A program made the translations under genes and the position numbers. From Pilasporangium apinafurcum (Eukaryota; Oomycota; Peronosporomycetes; Pythiales; Pythiaceae), in contig BCKE01000018.1 in assembly GCA_001600495.1 (NCBI GenBank), positions 77,514-141,513 of the forward strand: a DNA stretch of 64,000 nt, read 5' to 3'. Below, piece by piece: positions 23,799 to 35,087 of this stretch. Within the stretch, counting starts at the first letter, position 1; each line of letters starts with the position of its first letter. The notes under the pieces were generated by a model. It saw nothing but the letters and a program-made list of their open reading frames with translations. It was not told where the DNA came from and did no database searches.

Positions 23799-25055
23799 TT
23801 ATTGCTCAGCTTCAGCTGATGACGTTATCGAAACTGTTAGCTGCCGGATGTAGGCACCCATTTGAAGACGTCCTCTGGCGACACCAAGGTAGCAGCTGCA
23901 CTGCTTCATTGTTCCAGCGTCACCAAGTTCCTGAGCAATTTTGTACGCTTGGTCAAATGATCGGACTGCTTTTTCGTACTCCTCAGATCTACTTTCAATG
24001 AGCCCTAGCTGCATCCAGGCAAACGTTTCTCCTGATCTATCATTAACTGACTGAATGAGTTGAAGGTGCTGGTCCATGCATGCCATCGCCGTTTGCAGGT
24101 CATTTTGTCGACTTGCCAGCAAACCAAGGTTCCCAACGGCCAGACTTTGTCCATAGATGCTATTGAGGCGAATAGCTAACCGCAACGCTTCTTGATAATG
24201 TCGTGCGGCCTCATTCGGGTCGTTGAGCGATCCAGATGTAAGTCCAAGGTTTAAATGGGCAGCAAATTTTCCGGCATCGTCAGCAACCTCCAGATGCTTT
24301 TCATGGTATATACGGGCATTCTTCAAATATCTATTCTGTGGATCGATAAATCTGCCCGTGTAGGCAAACTCTTTCGATGCTGAAGATAGCAGCTGGTAGT
24401 TGACGCCAATACAGTTTGCAGCCAACCCCAAGAACATTTTTTGCTGAGTACTCTCGCTGATAGAAAGCACGAGCAAGTAGCAATCAATAGCCTTCAAGTA
24501 TTCGCCAACATTATCATAAAGGATACCCAAGCTACAAGGGAATGATGAAGAACATTCGAAACTGAGTTACTTGCAGATCTTTCAACCGATATTTGCCTAT
24601 TTGAGTTCCACGTACCATAAATGAGCAGTACACTCGGCATCGTGACGTCCCGCACGCTTGCTTGATTCTGCCTACAAATAACTCACGTCATGCTCATATT
24701 GCATTCACTTTCATCGACTCTTGGAACGGTGAGCTCATACCAACATGGAGTACTCTTTGATAAGTTTTACGGAAATAGCGCTGTCGCGTTCTTTCAACTG
24801 TTGGGAGCCGCAGCACGCCAATACAGCTACCACATCATCTCCATTGTCAAAGGAATGGCGGATCGCCGTCTTCAGATTCCGCAGAGCATAGGCATGCGGT
24901 GAGAAGAGTATCTTTCGAATCCTTTCGTCACGCGATGGCGTAAAGACTCTTGATGGGGTTTTGATCTACATAGGGTTATACATAGTATATCCATAATGAA
25001 AGTGTGGATCTCGCTTGTGCAACTCGCTACCATCTACGTACACTCTCGGGTGCAT
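23799..25055 (-). CDS. Tetratricopeptide-repeat protein
   Basis: A minus-strand multi-exon gene. The last exon (ending 23799) carries at least five TPR-like helical pairs, for example LGILYDNVGEYLKAIDCYL, NLGLTSGSLNDPNEAARHYQ, NLGLLASRQNDLQTAMACMD and QLGLIESRSEEYEKAVRSFD. Upstream exons continue the frame (YALRNLKTAIRHSFDNGDDV; LAESSKRAGRHDAECTAHL). A short first exon MHPR joining at a donor near 25043 is the best start I can construct, but it is uncertain. TPR arrays are protein-binding scaffolds; a ciliary TTC29-like role is possible but not shown. Confidence 0.65.
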
Positions 25056-25208
25056 CAATGCGTTGCGGGAGATCGAGTTGAGGTGCTGGTTCAGCAAGCT
25101 GTGTGCCTTCTTTTGTGTTGGCAGTAGTCACATTGGCGTTGAGACTAAACATTAAACACAATCACCGCCATCACTAGGTAATCAAATATATACGCTCACG
25201 CAGATGCG

Positions 25209-26137
25209 ATACAAAAGAAGCTGCCGTACAAGTCATTCTTAGCAGTGGGCGATTTCGATGGCGATTTCCCAGGTGAGTGCATCATCATCTTGAAGAGAGC
25301 AAATGCATCCATCTGAAACGACACACCCATAACCGTGTACCGGTATGCTAACAGTAATCTATCGGTATCGCTGAATACATCTCATGCTTTTTGGACAGCT
25401 GCAGTTGCAAAGCGATGGTGGAAGTAGAAAGCGATCCCAATTGTGTGGAACCGGCGTGTGCCTCCAAAGTGAACCTCTTCAAGAGCTTCATGGGCAAGAA
25501 GCCTGGCACAGCACCAGAGTCGACTGCAGCTGCAGCGCCCGTAGCGCCTGTATCGTCTGACGATTGTCCGCTTGGAAGAGAAGATCTGGGCAATGCTACC
25601 TGGGGATTGGTAAAACAAAAAGATGAACATTGCGGATGATGCGTAAAGTATTCCTGCCTCTTTCTATTAACACCATCTGTGTCGCTATGTTTTTCTACTT
25701 GTATTGCATATCGTAGTTGCATTCCATTGGCATTTACTACCCAGATAATCCGTCGAAGGAATACCAGGCAAAGGCGAAGACATTCATTGAAGCATTGGCT
25801 TTGATGTATCCGTGCGTCCATTGTGCGGAAGACTTTCAGCAGGAAGTGAAGAAATCGCCGCCACGGTATGTTAATTGATGCGTTTATCAGATCAAATAAC
25901 GCATAGATGTCGGACTCTTACCATCGGGGTCTATTGACGTGTAGTGTGGAGTCCCGTACTAGCTTGTCCATGTGGCTCTGTGAGCAACATAACATTGTAA
26001 ACAAAAAAATCGGAAAGCCTCTATTCCCGTGCACGATAGAGAAACTGAACGAACGCTGGAGGAAAGGGAGCCCGGCTTGTTGGGGCGAAAACGCGGATGA
26101 AGAGACAGCTCCAGACTCACTTGGCCAAGATCTCTAG
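25209..26137 (+). CDS. FAD-linked sulfhydryl oxidase, Erv1/ALR type
   Basis: Coding exons are about 25209-25274, 25399-25619, 25717-25865 and 25945-26137; the extreme 5' end is unresolved. The family core is clear: CPLGREDLGNATWGL joined to LHSIGIYYPDNPS, the redox pair YPCVHC next to the FAD, and MWLCEQHNIVN with the His/Asn FAD contacts. These enzymes reoxidise thiols with FAD and pass electrons to cytochrome c or O2; Erv1 works in the mitochondrial intermembrane space with or without Mia40. The N-terminal part has an additional CSCK pair and other cysteines that could be the shuttle disulfide. No membrane segment or ER signal is seen in the recovered part. Confidence 0.82.
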
Positions 26138-26336
26138 GATTTTTCTTTGACGATCTGTGATCCAATGGAACAATTTTTGGAATATATAAAGTAGAACTTC
26201 GGTTTGAACAAATGGAACAATGCTCTCTGTTTTCTCATGCAATGCAGGCTGCGATGGGCCAGCAACTCTATTTGGATTATTTATCACCAGTGAAGTCGAA
26301 TCATGTCTCCATGCTAGTATTTGTCCATCCGACTTT

Positions 26337-27309
26337 CTACAACTCTTCACGCTCGTTCATATCTTCAGTAGCCACTTCACACACTGCATAGTTGAAACAG
26401 CAAAATGTCAAAACGTGATGGAAAGATCCACTTCGTATAAATAGAAGCACCAGTACCTTGCAATGTGTCTACACACATCCGATCCTTGGCCGGTGTGAAA
26501 TCATCGAAGAATGCTCGCGTCAGCTCATCTTCGTACACTCCAACAAATGAATCACACTGTACAACAACACATGCAAATTACATTAAGAGCTCAGTGCATC
26601 TGAAAATAAATGGAGTGCTGACAAAAATGTCACTCACAGCAGCGGCAAGAATCTTTTTATTTTTCTTTGATTCAGTCGGTAGTTGTAGTGGGACTTGATG
26701 GCATACATTATCGAGCACTTCTAGAATGCGCGCCTGCAACAAACAAATGGAGTCATGGACCACAACAACATGACGGATATAATAATGTGGCCTGACATAC
26801 TTCGCTGCGAGAGTATCTAATCTTTTTCTTTTCTTCACTGATACGGAAGACAACATCCATATCGTGATCGTCCTAGTAATAATCAAACGCACACATAAAT
26901 GATCAGATTTGATTGGATCCTGTTATGTCATGGTGGTTCAGTCGATCGTACCACAGTATTGTTTAGCTGCGTTTCAATCTCAAATACGATGGACTTGCAT
27001 ACTACGCATCGCAATATTGAGTCACGCGTTAATCCTGTACAACAGACGCTTGCACAAATTATACGTTCAATTGAACGCGTCATACTTACTGCAACACGAT
27101 ACAGGCTCTGTCCTGCCGTCACAATCCAATTCACCGTGCCCAGCAGCATGGAAACGCTTGGAGTGATCCCATCTACAACATCCATCATTATTAGACAAAG
27201 TAATACAAAATTGCCCCAAAGTCTCCTATTTACTCTCGCACCTGTCTGTCCATGCAGCAATCACTGGAAGGGTCAGCGCCAGGAGCAATGCAGCCATAGA
27301 GCCCCTCAT
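26337..27309 (-). CDS. Canopy (CNPY) homologue, putative ER co-chaperone
   Basis: The first exon encodes a signal peptide, MRGSMAALLLALTLPVIAAW. Later exons 26872-26801, 26733-26638, 26556-26457 and 26383-26337 close in phase. They carry canopy-type blocks: VVFRISEEKKKIRYSRSE, ARILEVLDNVC, and CDSFVGVYEDELTRAFFDD followed by DRMCVDTLQVC. Canopy proteins are saposin-like ER proteins. The C-terminus EREEL resembles a KDEL-type retrieval signal. The joint between exons 1 and 2 (about 27245-27125) is uncertain: the obvious acceptor breaks phase and an acceptor 12 nt later restores it. The N-terminal CxxC usual in the family is not seen. The gene is divergent from GRP94. Confidence 0.75.
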
Positions 27310-27437
27310 TATGAGCGCTTCACCTTAGACAGGCGTTTCCAAACTGAAAAGCGTCAAGTTTCAGCAAATGAGGTTTTATTTCTATAAAACCTTGTTCTTG
27401 AAGTTGTTGGAATCAAGTGATCACATTTGAGAGGGTA

Positions 27438-27445
27438 TTCTAGAA
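27438..27445. promoter_or_regulatory. Heat-shock-element-like palindrome
   Basis: TTCTAGAA, the core TTCnnGAA arrangement bound by heat-shock factor, 318 bp upstream of the GRP94 ATG. A single core can occur by chance. Confidence 0.35.
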
Positions 27446-27470
27446 GTTGCCCCTGAGAGATTCCGACCGA

Positions 27471-27478
27471 CCACGTGG
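27471..27478. promoter_or_regulatory. CCACGTGG palindrome, ER-stress-element-like
   Basis: Contains the ACGT core bound by bZIP factors and the CCACG half-site of ER stress elements in both orientations, between two ER-chaperone genes. No CCAAT at the classic 9-nt spacing was found. Confidence 0.35.
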
Positions 27479-27762
27479 CGTTCTCTGTTTCTTTCTGTTG
27501 TGAGTGCGGCACACCAAAATAGGAGTTCAGCGGAGCCTAAAACAACAACAGTCCGACATTGCAGGATCCATAAAAGTAGGACGCATCCGAATTTGGAAAA
27601 ACGATCTTTGGCACAAACCGCTTCACTTTTTTTTCTATTTTTTGGATATTTTTTTTTCGTGGTGCTCTTTTGTTTTGGGTTCTTGCTAGTCATTCATTCT
27701 TGATTTTGACCAAAAAGTGCAACAACTACAACCAGGACACTCACGCAACGCTTTGGCTTAAG

Positions 27763-30291
27763 ATGCCGCGCCGCTCGCCGTTGTTGCTGTCGATACTGCT
27801 TCTGCTGGCGCTATGCAATGTGGCCCACATGGGTACGAACGCAGAAATGTCTGTGGAGAGTGAAGGCGTCATGGGGTATGTCATTTGTGGGTATGAGAGG
27901 ATGAAAAGTAAATAGTCTCACGCTCGCTTATTGTTGTCCTTCATAAACAGAAAAGCGCCGACATTATCCGTCGACGACTTGGACTCATCGACAGGGGAGA
28001 AGTTTGAGTTCCAGGCAGAAGTCTCGCGTTTGATGGACATTCTCATCAACTCACTCTATCGCACGAAGGAAATTTTCTTGCGAGAACTCATTTCGAATGC
28101 ATCAGATGCACTGGATAAGATCCGTTTCTTAGCGCTTTCGGACGATACGATCCTGGGTAAAGTAAAGGATTTGGAGATTCGCATCAGCTTTGATAAGGAT
28201 GCAAACACGCTGACCATTCGCGACACCGGGGTGGGCATGACCAAGAACGACTTGGTCGCCAACTTGGGGACAGTAGCCAAATCCGGCACCGCCAACTTTG
28301 TGGAGCTAATGCAAAAGGGTGGGGACACCAGTCTCATTGGACAGTTTGGCGTAGGCTTCTACTCGGTCTACTTGGTAGCAGACCGTGTGCGTGTGGTGTC
28401 CAAGAACAATGACGATGACCAACACATTTGGGAATCGGATGCTAACGCGTCGTTTACGGTGGCGAAGGATCCGCGTGGCAATACGCTTGGTCGTGGGACG
28501 GAGATCACTTTATTCCTGAAGAAGGACGCGAAGGAATTCCAGAACCAGGACAAGCTTAAGAACTTGGTGACCCACTACAGCGAATTCATCAACTTTCCCA
28601 TCTACTTGAACTCAAGTTCCACAGAAACGTACGAAGTGGAAGAAGATGAGGCAGAACCAGTTGAAGATGAAGAGCCCAAGACTGAAGAGGAAGACGAAGA
28701 CAGCGAGGAACTGGAAGCCAAGGATGAAGAGGATGAGACATCGAAGGAAAAGAAAACACGCACGGAAACACGCACTGTCTGGTCATGGGAGCGAGTGAAC
28801 GAAGTCAAGGCCATTTGGACGCGCTCGAAAGAGGACATTGCGGACGAGGAGTACCAAAGCTTTTACAAAACGCTGCATAAGGAGTCGGAGGATCCGTTGA
28901 CATGGATTCACTTCCAGGCTGAAGGAGAAATTGAATTCAAATCGATTCTCTTTATCCCAGGAAAGGCTCCCCATGACCTGTACACACGATTTGAAACCAA
29001 GAACGCCGATATCAAGCTATATGTTCGAAAAGTGCTCATTACTGATGAGTTTGATGACTTTTTACCTCGTTACTTGAACTTCATTGTTGGCGTGGTTGAC
29101 TCGGACGACTTGCCAATTAATGTGTCGCGTGAGACGTTGCAGGAAAACAAGATTTTGCGTGTGATGAAAAAGAAGCTGGTCCGTAAAGTCCTGGAAATGC
29201 TGCGAAAGTTGGCTGAGGAAGGTAGTGAAGCTGAAGCTGATGACGATGATGACGATGACGAAGATGAAGAGACTGATGCCGAAGCTGCAGATAAAAGTAA
29301 GGATACTGAGGCCGACAATGAAGAGGACTTGGAAGAAGAAGACGTCAACGAGGACTACAACAAATTCTGGGAAAACTTTGGGAAGAATATCAAGCTTGGT
29401 GTTATGGATGATGGTGCCAATCGCAACAAGTTGACCAAATTGCTTCGTTTCAAGTCGAACAAAAGTGATGGAAAGTGGATTTCACTAGACCAGTACGTTT
29501 CGCGGATGAAAGACTGGCAAGAATCAATCTACTACATTGCTGGTGAAAGCATCGAGGCTTGTGCTAAGTCGCCTTTCATGGAAAAGATTAAGGCTAAGAA
29601 CTTGGAAGTCCTGTTCCTTGTTGACACGCTGGATGAGTACACGATTCAGCACATGCCAGACTTTGAAGGAAAGAAGCTGACGTCGATCACGAAAGAGGGT
29701 CTGAAATTCGGTGATGAAGACGAAAAATTGATCGAGAAGCGCGACAAGCTTTATGCTGAGAAGTTCCAGACTCTCACCGAATCATTGAAAAGCCTATATG
29801 CCGACAAGATTTCTAAGGTGACGATGTCGCAGCGTGTAGTTGATTCCCCTGCAGTCATGGTTACCTCACAATGGGGTTACTCAGCGAACATGCAGCGCAT
29901 CATCAAAGCTCAGACGTTCGCAAACCGCGATGCCGGAGGATATCAAGCTGGTGTGGGCTCAGCTATCCTAGAACTGAATCCTCGGCATCCGATCATTTCC
30001 AAGCTCAATGATTTGGTCACAAACAAGCCTGATGATGAGGAGACAAAAGATTTGGCGTGGCTTTTGTATGATGCTGCGTTGATTAACTCTGGCTTCGACA
30101 TGAACGATGCGGATCACTTTGCTTCGCGAGTGTATCGTATCATGAGCGGCAGCATGGGACTCAAGGATATGGAATTGGAGCCTGAAATCGAAGTACCTGC
30201 AGAAGAAGAAAGTTTGAACGATGAGGAGGAGGAAGAGGTTGAAAGTCTGGATGAAGAGCAGCCTTTCCAAGACGAAAAGGATGAATTGTAG
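27763..30291 (+). CDS. HSP90B1: Endoplasmin, ER-resident HSP90 (GRP94/HSP90B1)
   Basis: Two exons, 27763-27875 and 27951-30291, give 817 residues. A signal peptide ([17 protein letters not shown]) and a terminal KDEL place it in the ER lumen. HSP90 signatures are present: the ATP-site block [20 protein letters not shown], the DTGVGM and [13 protein letters not shown] motifs, and the catalytic-loop region NVSRETLQE. The charged linker is long and acidic (about residues 260-315). A second acidic insertion (about 460-505, nt 29215-29345) sits in the middle domain, where animal GRP94 has only a short KYND-like loop. GRP94 folds selected secreted and membrane proteins and binds calcium. It is divergent from CNPY, a known type of GRP94 co-chaperone. 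Confidence 0.97.
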
Positions 30292-30436
30292 GTCTCGTCA
30301 AGTGGTTAAGTAATCACTAGTTACATGCTTTCATAGGCAGAGGTTGAAGATATTCATTATCTGAGTTTGTATGGTACAGAGATTAAGCGAGTAAAAGAGA
30401 GCAATTCTAAGTCTTGCACTTCTAACTCAAGAACAG

Positions 30437-33259
30437 TTACTGATTGAGACTGAAGCCCCCACCGACAAAGCGATTGGAAGCAGCAATTGCTAACTGTTTC
30501 TGCATTTCTGCAGGGTTTGGTCGAGCGTTGCCTGTAGATTTGCTGGTATTATTGCTGTTGTTGGAGAGATTCGGCAGCTGATACTGATTCGCTGTACCAC
30601 TCTGCGGCGGAGGCGCAGGTTTTGTCATCACCACCATGTTCTTCTCCTTCATTTTTTCATCTAGTTTCTTCTTGTAGTACTTACGCTTGAACTCATGCAA
30701 TTCTCTCGCCAAGCGCTCAACCTCATATTTGAGTTCATTCTCTTTCGATTGGAACATGTTTTGCTCGCTCAGTAGACTCTTCAGCTGCTTCTCCTTCTCA
30801 CGCACTACTTGCTGGTACCAACTCAATTGTTCTGCCACCTCAGGCCCTGGTTGTCGGGCCAGGATCGTCTTAAGCTCCTGGTATAGTTTTTCTTTCTCCT
30901 GATTGATCAGATCCTTCTCCACCACTTCTTCCGTTTTCTGGATCAATCGCTTCTGCAACGTTTGAATTTTTTGCAGCAATTCATAAGTCGCAGGATCGCT
31001 GCCTTCCAGTTTCCGCCACCGATGCACGTTCATCGGGTTCTCTAATTCTTCTGAAAGCGCCTTCACCTTCGTTTTTTCCTGCAACAACTCACGTTGCAGA
31101 TGATAAACTTCACGCTTCAACTCGTCCGATTGTCCCACCTGGTGCTTAGCTATATAGAGCTCGCGTTTGAGATCAGTGATCTTCAGCTTGAGCACACGAA
31201 TGTCTTGCATTCGCTCTTGATATTGTGCTTCTCCTTTGTTCAGCGTCGACTGCTGGATCTTGAGTTTCTCGTAGAGCAACGCGAGCTCATCATTTCGGCG
31301 AATCAATTGTGTACCGAGAATATCGCGCTCATTAATAACTTGATCATACTCCTTCCGCTGTTCTAGCGCTTCATCATCCATCCGCCGAATCATCGTTGTC
31401 AACTTTCGAATCTCTGCGTCTTGGTTGTTGATTGTCTCTTCATTTGTGGCCAAGAGTGTTCGAAGGCGAGCCAACTCGTTTTTATGCTGCTCCTTTTGCT
31501 TTTCAACTTTCAAATGATCGAAATGTTCTTTCACCAATGCTTGATCTTTGGCTGACACTTCTTCCTTTAGCTGCTCGATCTGATGGTTCATGATCTTAAA
31601 CTTGCGTTTCATTTCCGCGATCTCGTCCTGGCTTTCGATAAGATTCTTGCTATAAAGGTTGCGTTCACTTCGCACCGCCTCATAGAGTTGCTGTTGCTGC
31701 TTAAGCTTGTTTTCACCCTCATTTACTTTCTTTTGCATCTCGTGGATGCGCATTTCCTTCAATTTCACTTCTTCTTCAGATTGCAAGTAGAGCTTACGCT
31801 GCTCCGAAGCCTCCATGCCATACTTCTCACGCTCCTTTTCTAATTGGTAAATCAGTTTGCGCTGTTTTGCTGCTTCCTGTTTGAATCCGGCAAGTTCTTG
31901 CTCCAAATTCTTGGCTACACGTTCATTGGTTTTGATTTCATCTTGCGCCTTACGAACTTTAGCCTCTACATTCTGCACGTTCTTCATCTGCATCGCCTTC
32001 TCTCTTTCGAGTGCTTCGATTTCTGTCTTCTGATGTTCTTCATTGATTTTGTCATCGTCCAAATCACGCTGCATACTCTTGATCTGCGTTTGCAATACCA
32101 ACTTCGAGGTGTGTTCGTCCTCAAGCTTCTCTTCCAATTTTTGAACGTTGCGCTTCTCCTTATCAATCTTTCGCTCCGCCATAGTTTTTTCCAAGCGAAC
32201 GCGATGCACTTCATCCTGCTTCAGCTTCAGCTCGTTCTCCAAATTGCGGCGTTCCACTTCCAGCTGCATCGTCTTGTCGTTTTGTTCATTCAGCATGTCT
32301 GTGAGTTTCTGCGTGCGACTGAAAAGCGACTCGTAATCGCGAATGTATTTATCTATCGTTCCGCGGGCTACACCCAGTTCCTTCTCGAACGTTTGCACCT
32401 GCGTCTGTGCTCGTGTTAGATCGGTGACGGTTGCTGTTTGCTCCTGCGTTTTCTTCTCCAGTTTTCCCTTCACATCTTTGATTTCTTTGTCCAGACGCTC
32501 CTTCCGTCGCAGTTCACGTTCTTGCTCCGCCTAAAGTAACAAAATCAAATGATTAAACTATGATATACTCTCACAATCATACAAATCTAGGCAGAAACAT
32601 ACCGCTTTCATGGCCAATTGATCCTTCAGATTTTGAATTTCTGATTTATGTGCTGTGGCAGCCAGTTCCATGTCGCTCAAGCGTTTGTGCAATTCTTGTA
32701 TACGTTCATGATCTTTTTTTGCGTTTGCTTCATGTTCTTCATTCGATCGCATCAGCTCCTCTTTTGCGCGCATCGCTTCTTTAAGCATATTTTCTTGGCC
32801 CACACTCAGTCCGGCACCCTGCTCAACGAGGCGTCCGAGGTTGTTAATCTCTTCTTTGAGCTGCTGAATCGTTTCCTTGGCTCTGATTTCTTTTTCATGG
32901 GATGCATCGACCATTTTCCATGCCTTTTCCATCTCCTTCTTTAGTGAGGCGATGCTCGTCTGGTCTTCCTGCGACAGCTTGAGCGCTGTCTGCACTTTGG
33001 CAGCGTTATTGATGATCTCTGCGTTTAGCTCACGACATTTCTTGATCAACTTCTTCTCCTGTGCATTGGATTTCTTAAGTGCACGGTGTAGCTTCTCGTA
33101 CTCGAGACGAAAACGCTCCAGACTTTTGTCACCAGCCAGTTCGGCCAACACTTCTTGGAAATCATTTTCTAGCGCTTCTAGAGATGTCACCTCTAGCGAC
33201 GGATCGTCCAGTACCTTGGACTCTGAGGTCGGAGTATCATATCCGTCCACCTTACTCAT
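30437..33259 (-). CDS. CFAP58: Cilia- and flagella-associated protein 58 (CFAP58)
   Basis: Exons 33259-32603 and 32530-30437 give about 916 residues, close to the animal length (872). It is almost entirely coiled coil. The C-terminal half has family blocks: NPMNVHRWRKLEGSDPATYE, LQKRLIQKTEEVVEKDLI, LARQPGPEVAEQL, and the ending VGGGFSLNQ that matches the family GGGF-L tail. CFAP58 is an axonemal or central-apparatus-linked protein needed for flagellar motility in animals. Its presence fits a zoospore-producing organism. The start was placed at MSKVDGYD; the frame runs on upstream from there but has no ATG. Confidence 0.92.
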
Positions 33260-33449
33260 CGCCGTCGAAGCAGCTAGCAGCAGCTGTAGCTGTAGCTTCG
33301 TCTGCTGCTTTGTCGGTTGAGTTGAATGGGTCAATTATGACTCGGTTTTATTTTTTCCCTCATTCCGGAAAGAGCATATTTATAGACAGACGAACACACA
33401 CACGTACCAGAATGAAAGGGATGAGAACGTTTGTATTAGGAAGCGTGGG

Positions 33450-34702
33450 TTATTGCTGGACATCCCATATCTCTGCAAATAATTCAATCACGTCTCCTAG
33501 CCGCATACGCTGAGGTAAATCAAACGTTCGGCGCATCGACGACAAACCGTCAAATAGCAAATGTGCAGGCACCGGAGGTGGGCGCGGTGGACTGTTGCAA
33601 AGTTGAACAAAATCACATCAGCAACAGCAGTAACTATAGCAAAAAAAAACTGTCATTTACCGTGCTTGAGTGGGGCTTAACCAAGCAGCGCGAGTCTCGT
33701 GCCACACTTTCAAGCCAACGTTTAAGAATGGACCATTGCGTCCTTGTGGCCACCTGTTCAACGATGAAACATATCAGTATCATATTAATTCTATACCCAC
33801 TAGGTTCCCATGCGTACCATGGGTCCTGATCACTTGTTCCACATGCTACACGGAAGCGATGCAGATGTGCCACAAGCCAATCGAGCAGTTCTGCAATAGC
33901 TTGTGTGGCTGCATCTTCATCGGTGATGTTGGAAAATGCAAACTCCTTGCCCTGGTTTCTAAACACGCGTGCACGCATAGTCTGCGAAGAATGATCCGCA
34001 GCACATGCATCCAAAAGTGCCTGGCACTGCAAGCAACCAACAAGTTACAATGTCACTCATACTATTTCTACTCTACATCCAACCCAAATAACAAGCACGT
34101 ACAGCTTCAGAATGGGTGTAAGGATTTTTTTCTCCAACAAGTAGAAGCAGTGGCGACGGTGATTGCTGATCTACTTTCGACCATGGTATTTTCCCCTCTG
34201 GACACATGGCAATGGCACAATCCATCGATTGTGATCGCTCCATGGCCATCTTGATGGTAATATCCGCGCTGACACCCACACCCAATGTTGCTACTCGCTG
34301 AATATCCTGCTTCTGTCTAAGGAAGAGCAGTGCTTGATCCACTAGCTCCATTTGGGCTGTTATTTCTGGCACTTCATCGGTCACATTCACTACCAGTACT
34401 TTATAGCCCTGCTCCGCTAACTTATCTGCAAATGAAATCCTCGACAATCCGAATTTCGCCACCGCATGATTAGCGTCTGCGAATTCACAGCTTAACTTAG
34501 TACTAACGCCGCCTTTCTCAGCGATCAGCACCACCCCTGTGACGACCCGACCAATATGGGAAGCGGGTGTGACTAAGTACGCGTCCTGCAGTCGACCATC
34601 ATCTGCAGGAGGTTCAGCGCTATGAACAGGAGTGTGGTTGAGAGGGAACTGGATGAGCGTGCCGGCGCCCACAGAGAAGCCCGACGACGAAGAGCTCAGC
34701 AT
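33450..34702 (-). CDS. Dienelactone-hydrolase-like protein fused to a Gag1-like clamp domain
   Basis: Exons 34702-34103, 34026-33818, 33753-33661 and 33591-33450 close in phase, giving 347 residues. Residues 1-260 resemble the alpha/beta-hydrolase dienelactone hydrolase fold, with a central VATLGVGVSADITIK element in the nucleophile-elbow position and CPEGKIPWSKV after it. The usual GxCxG elbow is not intact (GVGVS), so catalysis is doubtful. Residues about 262-347 (WPQGRNGPFLNVGLKVWHET, PHLLFDGLSSMRRTF-like block and LGDVIELFAEIWD) resemble the Gag1-like clamp/DUF4050 domain. The two parts are joined by a phase-consistent exon. No targeting signal is seen. The gene is divergent from SEC62. 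Confidence 0.7.
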
Positions 34703-35087
34703 TTGGGTTTAGCGCTCTCGATTATCTAAATTAGGAAAGAATGCATGAAACGGGAAGAATTGTCCATAAGTAAATTGCAATGATCCGCAATTAAAAGGAT
34801 CAAGTACCATGGTCACTTTCTAAATTTATGTGCAAAGGTAAAACTTTTTATGTCACTCTATCGAGGGGGAACCGTCAAACTTCTGAATGAAGGACACGTC
34901 AGTATGTTGCAGGTTGAGAGAATTTGGCTCTATGTTACAAAACCAATAGAGTGATGGATTGCTGCTTCAGGGGGCCATCTTCGTATTTTGGCCAGGAAAG
35001 ATCAGTATTCTGGAATCCCCCTGGTTGTGGTCACCAAAGTTGCCGCGCGTCTGAGCAAACGACCAGTGGAAAGAACATCAAACGACC
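34703..35087. other. Divergent intergenic region (hydrolase-clamp / SEC62)
   Basis: 385 bp between two divergent starts. A CCAAT box occurs near 34943. No coding exon is seen. Confidence 0.5.

Larger units (their letters stand above)
27310..27762. promoter_or_regulatory. Shared promoter region of CNPY and GRP94
   Basis: A 453-bp gap between the two divergent starts. It contains a heat-shock-element-like palindrome TTCTAGAA (27438-27445) and the palindrome CCACGTGG (27471-27478), which holds CCACG, the half-site of the animal ER stress element, on both strands. A T-rich tract (about 27628-27660) precedes the GRP94 start. Regulation is inferred from these motifs only. Confidence 0.5.

Noticed and set aside
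25337-25375. ACCGGTAT-like repeats shared with 49437-49463
   Set aside because: Only short, imperfect similarity; not enough for a repeat family.
28602-29348. Long minus-strand Ser-rich open frames inside GRP94
   Set aside because: They are mirror frames of the acidic Glu/Asp codons of GRP94 and have no independent support.
31583-32419. Hydrophobic plus-strand open frames opposite CFAP58
   Set aside because: Reverse frames of Lys/Glu-rich coiled coil read as Leu/Phe-rich; they are shadows, not membrane proteins.
32844-33513. CRISPR-like or tandem repeat arrays
   Set aside because: No regularly spaced direct repeats were found here or elsewhere in the window.
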